From NCBI GenBank assembly GCA_034408745.1, contig JAWXCM010000121.1, positions 1 through 21,718 on the forward strand: DNA of 21,718 bases. The letters are read 5' to 3'. The stretch comes from JAWXCM01 sp034408745 (lineage in GTDB: Bacteria; Acidobacteriota; Terriglobia; Bryobacterales; Bryobacteraceae). Of this stretch, positions 16,217-21,718 are shown piece by piece. Each line of letters starts with the position of its first letter. Positions within the stretch are counted from its first letter, which is position 1. The position numbers and the translations under genes were made by a program. The notes under the pieces are model-generated. The model was not told the origin of the DNA. It saw only the letters and a list, made by a program, of their open reading frames with translations, and ran no database searches.

Positions 16217-17548
16217 TTATACCGAGTACTGCCAGGGTCCGCGAATCGCCCGCGTCAACATCCGGTTCGCCCGATCATCGCCAATGAACGTGTCGGTCTT
16301 CGGATCCCAGCGGAGCTTCCGCTCCAGCCGCATGGCGATATCGGCCTGCTGGCAGATCGCCTCGGACCGGAACGCCGAGTCGATGGGCGAGATGGTCTTG
16401 CGGCGCGTGCGAATCGCGTCGAGAAAATTGCGGCGGTGATCGTTGCTGAAAATGACTCGCTTTTCGGCAGGGCGGATCACGGTTTGCATCAGCGACGGAG
16501 GATCCATGCGCAGACCGTCGCGGCTCACCCAGATCCAGCCTTTGGTTCCCACCAGCACGCTGGCCATGCTGCCGTTCTGGAACTGCGGCACCCGGGCCTT
16601 CGCGCTCAGCAGGTCCATGTGCACCAGCGTGACGCCGTTGGCGTACTTGTGCTCCACGGTCCAGGAGTAGGGCACGTCGCGGACGTCCTCGAAGTAGCGG
16701 GCGCGGCCTTCCACCTCAATGGGCGTGGTGTGATCGGTGTCGTTGAAGAACTGCGCGGCATCGACGTCGTGAATGCCCCATGCGCCGTCCAGGCAACCGA
16801 TGCCGTAGTCGCGAATGAACATCCAGGATCGCGAGACACGCACGTCGCTGTAGGGAACCCAGGGCGCGGGTCCAAGCCACATGTCGTAGTCGAAGCCCGC
16901 TGGCGGTTCTTTCAGATCCTCGTTCTGATCGCGCGAATAGCCGCCACCGGCCGATCCGATGTAAATCTGCCGCAGCTCGCCGATGTGCCCGTTACGCACC
17001 AGTTCAGCCGCAAAACGGTAGTTGTAGCTGGACCGCTGCTGCGTCCCGAACTGGAAGACAACACCGTACCGCTCAATGGCCTGGCGCACTGCGCGACCCT
17101 CCATCAGAGTCGTGGAAAGCGGCTTTTCGTAGTACATGTGCTTGCCGCGACGGGCCGCCTCAATGCCGATGAGGGGGTGCCAGTTCTCCGGCGTTGCGAT
17201 GAGAACCGCGTCAATTTCGGGATTTGCCAGTAATTCCCGGAAATCGTGGTAGGTTTTGCACGCCGTGTCGCCGTACTGCCGGTCGACGTTGGCTTTCGCT
17301 CGCTCGCGGGTCTCCTGGCGGACGTCGCAGATGGCAGCCACGCGGGTTTCCGGCATCTGAAGGAACGCCCGGAGGTGCCCGCCTCCCATGCTGCCGACGC
17401 CGATGAACCCCATCACGATCCGCTCACTGGGCGCCTGTCCGTGCGGCCCGCCCAGAACGTGGGCAGGGACGATCAGCGGCGCTGCGAGCGCGGCACGCAG
17501 TAAGTCGCGCCGGGTCGGACTGGACAGACGAGGTTCCGGAGCTTCCAT
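16217..17548 (-). CDS. Gfo/Idh/MocA-family oxidoreductase C, twin-arginine exported
   Basis: A 443-residue predicted periplasmic oxidoreductase and first gene of the leftward run. The ATG at 17548 was chosen because the leader LSSPTRRDLLRAALAAPLIV (twin-arginine type) begins just after it. A further in-frame ATG at 17728 would add 60 residues that overlap the divergent IclR gene and look like no protein. The Rossmann motif is GFIGVGSMG (48-56), CDVRQET is at 74-80, and EKP is at 141-143. GAWGIHDVDAAQFF is in the substrate domain, and WRGIY is absent, so there is no link to DUF4159. The family converts sugars and related polyols with NAD(P). The gap to the divergent IclR regulator is 99 bp, so transcription of the whole run probably starts there. 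It is the closest relative in the window of oxidoreductase B. Confidence 0.9.
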   Translation of the reverse strand: MEAPEPRLSSPTRRDLLRAALAAPLIVPAHVLGGPHGQAPSERIVMGFIGVGSMGGGHLRAFLQMPETRVAAICDVRQETRERAKANVDRQYGDTACKTYHDFRELLANPEIDAVLIATPENWHPLIGIEAARRGKHMYYEKPLSTTLMEGRAVRQAIERYGVVFQFGTQQRSSYNYRFAAELVRNGHIGELRQIYIGSAGGGYSRDQNEDLKEPPAGFDYDMWLGPAPWVPYSDVRVSRSWMFIRDYGIGCLDGAWGIHDVDAAQFFNDTDHTTPIEVEGRARYFEDVRDVPYSWTVEHKYANGVTLVHMDLLSAKARVPQFQNGSMASVLVGTKGWIWVSRDGLRMDPPSLMQTVIRPAEKRVIFSNDHRRNFLDAIRTRRKTISPIDSAFRSEAICQQADIAMRLERKLRWDPKTDTFIGDDRANRMLTRAIRGPWQYSV

Positions 17549-17647
17549 GCGAGTCCACGATATCGCCGATGGCCGGGTGCGCCAATAGTTTGTGCTTCCC
17601 GTCGCGCCCCTAATTCCAATACAATGGACGAAACCGACAGGAGGTCT
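17549..17647. promoter_or_regulatory. Divergent promoter/operator region of the two gene runs
   Basis: This 99-bp gap separates the leftward enzyme run from the rightward IclR-led run and must hold start signals for at least the regulator. Rightward, TTGTGC (17590-17595) and TAATTC (17611-17616) with 15-bp spacing are a weak promoter candidate. An imperfect 14-bp palindrome TCCAATACAATGGA (17615-17628, pattern TCCAnTnnAnTGGA) lies just downstream and would suit an autoregulating repressor. The half CCAATA recurs at 17582-17587. IclR proteins commonly control divergent catabolic genes from such sites. The assignment is inferred from position and symmetry only. Confidence 0.4.
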
Positions 17648-18460
17648 ATGCAATCCGCCGAAGCCTTCGACGACCGCAAGACGCCTTCGCTGCCCTCGGT
17701 GCCGCGCGCCCTGGAGATTCTGGAGCACGTGACCGGGTCGCCCAGCGGGCTTAGTCTGACGCAGCTAACGCGCGCGCTGGGCATCCCGCGAAGCACGCTG
17801 TATTGCCTGCTGCTGACGCTGGAGCGCAACGGCTATCTGCAGCGAACGTCGGCGCGCGGGCGTTTTCAGTCCGGCGCACGGCTGCTGGAACTTTCCGGCA
17901 AGGCGCTCGCGGGATCGGGGATGCGGGAGATTGCGACCCCGGTGCTGCGGAACCTGATGCAACGGACGCGGCTGACGGTCCATCTGGCGGTACTGGACCG
18001 GAATCAGATCACCATCATCGGGCAGGTTGGACCGCCGGGAATTCGGCTGATGACGACGCTGGGACAACGGATGGAGTTGCATTCCACCGCGCTGGGAAAG
18101 GCAATCGCGGCGTGGCTGGACGACGGGCGGCTGAGCGAGATGATGCGGGAGCGGGCGCTTGCTCCACACAACGACCACACCATCGTTTCGCCGAGGCGGC
18201 TGGCGGATGAACTGACAGCCACCCGGCAGCGCGGATATGCGATCGACGATGAGGAAAACACCATCGGCTACCGATGCCTGGCCGCTCCGGTTCGCGACGT
18301 TCCCAACATGCCCGCCGCGGCATTGAGCGTGATGGGTACCACCGCGCAGATTTGCGAAGAGAATGCAACGCAACTGGGATCCGAACTGACGCTGGCGGCG
18401 GGGCGAATCCGCGACTTGCTGGCAGGCAGCCGGGAAAGCAAAAAGCAAAATCACGGTTGA
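17648..18460 (+). CDS. IclR-family transcriptional regulator
   Basis: A 270-residue regulator. An N-terminal winged helix-turn-helix lies at about 15-75 (PSVPRALEILEHV ... LSLTQLTRALGIPRSTLYCLLLTLERNGYL). The IclR ligand-binding domain occupies about 85-265, with the typical IIGQVGPPGIRLMTTLGQRM, HSTALGKAIAAWL, LADELTATRQRGYAIDDEE and GYRCLAAPVRD blocks. The ATG at 17648 is preferred because AGGAGG (17639-17644) precedes it, although only 3 bases separate them. The ATG at 17624 lacks a ribosome-binding site but would add 8 residues. IclR proteins bind small acids, aromatic catabolites or sugars and control adjacent catabolic operons, often divergently. Its position at the head of the hydrolase run and back-to-back with the oxidoreductase run makes both likely targets. 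Confidence 0.92.
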   Translation: MQSAEAFDDRKTPSLPSVPRALEILEHVTGSPSGLSLTQLTRALGIPRSTLYCLLLTLERNGYLQRTSARGRFQSGARLLELSGKALAGSGMREIATPVLRNLMQRTRLTVHLAVLDRNQITIIGQVGPPGIRLMTTLGQRMELHSTALGKAIAAWLDDGRLSEMMRERALAPHNDHTIVSPRRLADELTATRQRGYAIDDEENTIGYRCLAAPVRDVPNMPAAALSVMGTTAQICEENATQLGSELTLAAGRIRDLLAGSRESKKQNHG

Positions 18461-18498
18461 CTCAGCCGGTGACCCTGTGGCTAGATGGTCTCGGCACA

Positions 18499-19359
18499 AT
18501 GAAGCTTGCAACCGTACTGGTCAATTCGCGTGTACAGCCAGCTTATATTCAGGGTACACGCGCGTTATTATTACCGCCACACGCGCCGGATTCGCTGACC
18601 GGCCTGATTGCCAGCTTTACCGAGTGGAGAAATCCCCCGGAGGGAGCCGGAATTCCACTGGACGAGGTCAGATTACTGGCTCCAATTCCACGCCCCCGCC
18701 GAAATATTTTCTGCATTGGCAAGAACTACCGTGAGCATGCCCGCGAGTTCACCGCCAGCGGCTTCGATTCGTCGGCGAAGTCGGTCGCCCAGGCGATCCC
18801 CAGGGCTCCCATCGTGTTCAGCAAAGTACCCGAGTGCGTGGTGGGCCCGGGAGACATGATCCGCTACCCGCACGGAGTCAGCGCTCAGGTGGACTACGAG
18901 GCGGAACTGGCGGTGGTGATTGGCCACGAAGGGCGCGGAATCAGCGCCGGGGAAGCGATGGACTACGTGTTCGGCTACACGATCGTGAACGATGTGACGG
19001 CTCGCGATTTGCAGGCGAAGCACTCCCAGTGGCTGCTGGGGAAGAGCCAGGATACGTTCTGCCCGATGGGTCCGTGGATTGTGACGGCGGACGAGATCGA
19101 CGGGCGGAATCTGGGCATCCGCTGCCACGTGAACGGCGAGCTCCGGCAGAACGCGAGCACATCGGATCTGATTTTCGATATTCCCTTCCTGATTTCCACG
19201 ATATCCGCTGGAATCACACTGTATCCCGGCGACATTATCGCCACAGGAACGCCGGCTGGCGTGGGAATCGGCTTCGACCCTCCGCGCTTTCTGCAGCCCG
19301 GCGACGAGATCCGGATCGAAATTGAGGGCATTGGCGAGCTTTGCAATACGGTTGGCTAA
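18499..19359 (+). CDS. Fumarylacetoacetate hydrolase (FAH) family protein
   Basis: A 286-residue protein of the FAH superfamily, whose members use Mg/Mn to hydrolyse or decarboxylate beta-keto acids or hydrate and isomerise 2-oxo acids at the end of aromatic and sugar-acid pathways. The small N-terminal region (1-65) is followed by the catalytic domain. IFCIGKNYREHARE (70-83) is the substrate-site loop. DYEAELAVVIG has metal ligands E134 and E136, and YTIVNDVTARDLQ has D165. GKSQDTFCPMGPW (K182) follows, and GDIIATGTPAGVG is near the C-terminus. The start at 18499 gives the usual family length (280-290); the ribosome-binding site is weak. It lies 38 nt after the regulator and 15 nt before the hydrolase gene, so it is in one operon. 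The exact substrate cannot be inferred; fumarylpyruvate, acylpyruvate and 2-keto-3-deoxy sugar acids are all possible for this branch. Confidence 0.9.
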   Translation: MKLATVLVNSRVQPAYIQGTRALLLPPHAPDSLTGLIASFTEWRNPPEGAGIPLDEVRLLAPIPRPRRNIFCIGKNYREHAREFTASGFDSSAKSVAQAIPRAPIVFSKVPECVVGPGDMIRYPHGVSAQVDYEAELAVVIGHEGRGISAGEAMDYVFGYTIVNDVTARDLQAKHSQWLLGKSQDTFCPMGPWIVTADEIDGRNLGIRCHVNGELRQNASTSDLIFDIPFLISTISAGITLYPGDIIATGTPAGVGIGFDPPRFLQPGDEIRIEIEGIGELCNTVG

Positions 19360-19374
19360 CCGAACAGGAGAACT

Positions 19375-20139
19375 ATGGCGCAAGGCATTTTGACAGAAAT
19401 TCACGGCAACGGGGACCCTCTGGTGATGGTCCACGGACTGGGCGGGACGGCGAACGCGTTCGGACCTCAGGCGGAAGTACTCAGCCGCTTTTTTCGGGTA
19501 ATTCGGATGGATTTGCCCGGATCGGGCAGGACGCCCGCCTCGGGACCGGTCTCGATTGAGTCGCTGACGGATTGCGTGATTTCAGTGCTGGAGCAGCACG
19601 GCGCCGGGAGCCCGGTGCACGTGGTGGGGCATTCCATGGGCACCATCGTGTGCCAGCACCTGGCGGTCAGGAGGCCCGATCTGGTTCGCAGCCTGGCGCT
19701 GATTGGACCGCTGGCACAACCGCCGGACGCCGCCAGAACCGCAGTCCGCGCCCGGGCGGCGAAGGCTCGCGAGGAAGGCATGACAGGGATCGCCGAGGCG
19801 ATCGTGCAGGGTGGGACATCGGCGGCGACAAAGGCCGCGAAGCCTGAGACAGCGGCGTTCATCCGCGAACTGCTGACGCGCCAGGATCCGGAAGGCTACG
19901 CGTTAACCTGCGAGGCCCTTGCGGCCGCGGTGGCTGCGCCCGTGGAACAGTTGACCTGCCCCTCGCTGCTGATTACGGGGAGCGAGGACGGCACCAGTCC
20001 GGCGCCCTCGGTGCGCGCGCTTGCGATGCGAATCGCGGGATCGAAGCTGGTGATCATCCCGGCCTGCGGGCACTGGGCGACGCTGGAGGCTCCGTCCGCG
20101 GTCAACGACGCTCTGCTGAATTTCTATTTCACCACTTAG
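19375..20139 (+). CDS. Alpha/beta-fold hydrolase (3-oxoadipate enol-lactonase-like)
   Basis: A 254-residue cytoplasmic alpha/beta hydrolase with all elements in place. The oxyanion-side motif is MVHGLGG (18-24). The nucleophile elbow is VVGHSMG with Ser87, the acid is Asp205 in TGSEDG, and His233 is in CGHWATLEAP. No signal peptide is seen. The start is supported by AGGAG eight bases upstream of the ATG. Overall spacing and the short cap resemble PcaD-type enol-lactonases and C-C or ester hydrolases, but the family is too broad to fix the substrate. Placement between an FAH-family enzyme and an amidohydrolase suggests it opens a lactone, ester or C-C bond in the same degradative route. It is followed 23 nt later by the amidohydrolase. 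Confidence 0.9.
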   Translation: MAQGILTEIHGNGDPLVMVHGLGGTANAFGPQAEVLSRFFRVIRMDLPGSGRTPASGPVSIESLTDCVISVLEQHGAGSPVHVVGHSMGTIVCQHLAVRRPDLVRSLALIGPLAQPPDAARTAVRARAAKAREEGMTGIAEAIVQGGTSAATKAAKPETAAFIRELLTRQDPEGYALTCEALAAAVAAPVEQLTCPSLLITGSEDGTSPAPSVRALAMRIAGSKLVIIPACGHWATLEAPSAVNDALLNFYFTT

Positions 20140-20162
20140 ATCGACAAAAACGGGGGTGCCGA

Positions 20163-21413
20163 ATGGCCACGACGCTGTTTACGAATGTGCGGATACTTGA
20201 CGCGACCGGAGCCCTGCCTTTTCTGGGCGAGGTCCTGGTTCGCGGAAACCGGATTGAGCGAGTGAGCCCGGAACCATCGGGCACGCCGGCCGATCCGGAA
20301 ACTAAAATCATTGACGGGAACGGCGCCACTCTGATGCCGGGGCTGTGCGATGCGCACACGCATTTCTCCTGGACCAATATGGCGACTCTGGACGCGATCG
20401 GCATGATGCCCGTGGAGGAGCATGTGCTGGCCGCGATGTGTAATGCGAAGACGTTTCTGGATTGCGGCTACACGATGTGCGTGGGCGCGGCCGCCGCGAA
20501 GCCCCGACTGGACGTGGTGATCCGCAATGCGATCAATAAGGGGCAAATTCCGGGCCCCCGTTATCTGGCCAATGGGCCGGAGATCGCGACCATAGGCGGC
20601 CTGGGCGACCTGAACCCTTCCCACCTGCCGAACTACACCTTCGTGGAAGTGATCAACGGCCCCGAGGAGATGCGCAGGACCGTCCGGAGGCTCATCAAGG
20701 AAGGAGTCGACCTGCTGAAACTGAACCTCTCCGGCGAGGAGATCACCAGTGTTCGCGCCGAGGAAACGCCGATGGCGGACGACGAGGTGGCGATGGCCGT
20801 CTCGGAGGCCAGGCGTCGGGGGCGCCGGATCTGCGGGCATGCCAGGAGCGCGGAATCGATAAAAATGTGCGTGCGCTACGGCATCCAGATTATTTATCAC
20901 GCCAGCTTCGCCGACGAAGAGGCTCTGGATATGCTGGAAGCGGCGAAGGATAAACACTTCGTGGCTCCCGCATTGTCGTGGCTGGTGCAAACGTGCGAGG
21001 GTGCGTCGGCGTTCGGGATCACGCCGGAAATCGCCCGCTCCATGGGTTACGAGCGCGAGCTGGAATGCGCGCTGAAGACGATGCGGGAGATGCACAAGAG
21101 AGGGATCCGCGTGTTGCCCGGTGGCGACTACGGCTTCGCGTGGACTCCGCACGGGACCTACGCGAAGGACCTGGAATACTTCGTGCACCGGATCGGGTTT
21201 ACGCCGATGGAGGCCATCCTGTCAGCCACGAAGCTGGGTGGACAGATCATGGAAATGCCGGATTCGCTCGGCCAGGTGCGGCCCGGATTTCTGGCCGACC
21301 TGCTTCTGGTGGACGGCAATCCGCTGGATGATGTCAGGATCTTGCAGGACCGGGCGAAATTGCTGGCGATCATGAAGGACGGCGTATTCCACAAACAACC
21401 CGCTTCCGCCTGA
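20163..21413 (+). CDS. Metal-dependent amidohydrolase (imidazolonepropionase-like subfamily)
   Basis: A 416-residue amidohydrolase-superfamily enzyme of normal length. The N-terminal beta-sandwich start is NVRILDATG. The metal motif LCDAHTHFS gives His65 and His67. LLKLNLSGEE offers Lys186 as the likely carbamylated bridging lysine. CGHARS (His226) and IYHASFA (His246) supply further ligands, and LPGGDYGF (Asp322) is the catalytic aspartate. The C-terminal VRPGFLADLLLVDGNPLDD is the classic signature that closes the sandwich. Such enzymes hydrolyse cyclic amides, amide or peptide-like bonds, and some lactones. No signal peptide is seen, so it is probably cytoplasmic. It lies 23 nt after the alpha/beta hydrolase, and its 3' end overlaps the likely start of the next gene. 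Ring opening of a cyclic amide or lactone upstream of the FAH enzyme is a reasonable but unproven role. Confidence 0.91.
   Translation: MATTLFTNVRILDATGALPFLGEVLVRGNRIERVSPEPSGTPADPETKIIDGNGATLMPGLCDAHTHFSWTNMATLDAIGMMPVEEHVLAAMCNAKTFLDCGYTMCVGAAAAKPRLDVVIRNAINKGQIPGPRYLANGPEIATIGGLGDLNPSHLPNYTFVEVINGPEEMRRTVRRLIKEGVDLLKLNLSGEEITSVRAEETPMADDEVAMAVSEARRRGRRICGHARSAESIKMCVRYGIQIIYHASFADEEALDMLEAAKDKHFVAPALSWLVQTCEGASAFGITPEIARSMGYERELECALKTMREMHKRGIRVLPGGDYGFAWTPHGTYAKDLEYFVHRIGFTPMEAILSATKLGGQIMEMPDSLGQVRPGFLADLLLVDGNPLDDVRILQDRAKLLAIMKDGVFHKQPASA
21375..21380 (+). promoter_or_regulatory. Shine-Dalgarno sequence pointing to an ATT start
   Basis: AAGGAC lies inside the end of the amidohydrolase gene, six bases before an ATT at 21386 that opens the Agl23-like frame. 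No ATG, GTG or TTG occurs in that frame between its preceding stop and the conserved region, so this site argues for ATT initiation. AAGGA is short enough to occur by chance in purine-rich coding DNA. Confidence 0.45.
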
Positions 21414-21718
21414 TTTTCCCGCTGATTCTGGCCATCGCGGCCGTCCCGCGACTGGCGAGGCTGGACGTCCGCCCGATGCATGCCGACGAGGCCATTCTGG
21501 CGGACAAGTTCGGAACACTGCTGGAGCGCGGCGAGTTTGAGTACGATCCCCGGGATTATCACGGCCCGGTACTGGAGTACGCGACGCTGCCTTCGGCGGG
21601 GATTCGCGGGCAGCCGACTTATGCCGCGCTGGATGAATGGACGCTGCGCCTGATTCCGGCCGTGGCGGGTGCCTGCCTGGCAATAACTCCCCTGCTCTTC
21701 GCATCGGCGACAGGCCCG
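21386..21718 (+). CDS. Agl23-like (TIGR03663) membrane protein, N-terminal fragment cut by window edge
   Basis: Open to the last base, 111 codons visible. After a short basic start (PQTTRFR) comes a membrane segment (LIFPLILAIAAVPRLARL). Then follows the block DVRPMHADEAILADKFGTLL, a tyrosine- and proline-rich YDPRDYHGPVLEYATLP, and LDEWTLRLIPAVAGACLAI leading into a second membrane segment. This R-P-M-H-x-D-E-A and DYHGP layout is characteristic of TIGR03663 proteins, GT-C-like multi-pass membrane proteins annotated as flippase activity-associated Agl23; their activity is not established. The frame has no ATG, GTG or TTG before the conserved block. The ATT at 21386 has AAGGA six bases upstream and fits the N-terminus, so I use it, giving a 28-nt overlap with the amidohydrolase. 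The ATG in RPMH (about 21478) is too late. Confidence 0.72.
   Translation, partial: MPQTTRFRLIFPLILAIAAVPRLARLDVRPMHADEAILADKFGTLLERGEFEYDPRDYHGPVLEYATLPSAGIRGQPTYAALDEWTLRLIPAVAGACLAITPLLFASATGP

Noticed and set aside
13946..17233. Two long plus-strand frames (13946-15436 and 15440-17233) opposite the fusion gene and oxidoreductase C
   Set aside because: Same reasoning: they mirror real genes, have low-complexity composition and no motifs.
17549..17728. Longer N-terminus for oxidoreductase C
   Set aside because: It would run through the divergent promoter region into the IclR gene, and the twin-arginine leader begins just after the ATG at 17548.
18274..18498. Longer N-terminus for the FAH-family protein
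   Set aside because: It lies entirely over the end of the IclR gene in another frame; family length and the MKLATVLVN start support 18499.

Overview
The window is GC-rich and gene-dense. It most resembles an Acidobacteriota genome of the Solibacter/Bryobacter type. The basis is the combination of a very long Oar-like TonB-dependent receptor with an N-terminal carboxypeptidase-regulatory domain, several twin-arginine-exported Gfo/Idh/MocA oxidoreductases, ThuA-domain proteins joined to HEAT repeats, and a DUF4159 protein. This placement is by family content only, because no rRNA or marker gene is present.

Left end (1-2.4 kb) is decayed DNA read leftward. It holds a truncated group II intron, whose reverse transcriptase has an in-frame TGA and loses its homology just after the YADD motif. 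Next to it is a multiply broken gene for a secreted DsbA-like thioredoxin-fold protein that has also lost the CxxC region. A DUF4159 gene (2473-3285, rightward) follows and faces a strong hairpin terminator serving the next leftward gene.

Centre (3.36-17.55 kb) is one leftward run of eight tightly packed genes. In transcription order they are: oxidoreductase C, a 1090-residue ThuA-HEAT fusion, oxidoreductase B, stand-alone ThuA, oxidoreductase A, stand-alone HEAT protein, a discoidin-like protein, and the Oar-like outer-membrane receptor. Junctions from oxidoreductase C to the discoidin gene are 16 nt or less, or overlap. Every product carries a Sec-like or twin-arginine-like export signal. 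The ThuA and HEAT modules therefore occur twice, once fused and once as separate genes with an oxidoreductase between them, which points to an internal duplication with rearrangement. By analogy with ThuA/ThuB and other Gfo/Idh/MocA sugar oxidoreductases, the likely theme is periplasmic oxidation and conversion of sugars or glycosides taken up through the receptor. The substrate is not visible.

Right end (17.65-21.7 kb) is a divergent rightward run: an IclR-family regulator, a fumarylacetoacetate-hydrolase-family enzyme, an alpha/beta hydrolase, a metal-dependent amidohydrolase, and the start of an Agl23-like (TIGR03663) membrane protein cut by the window edge. The 99-bp divergent intergenic region is the obvious control point for both runs.

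A recurring oddity is that three genes (DsbA-like pseudogene, stand-alone ThuA, Agl23-like gene) have no ATG, GTG or TTG at the expected N-terminus but do have an ATT there. In two of them the ATT sits at ideal distance from a good Shine-Dalgarno sequence.
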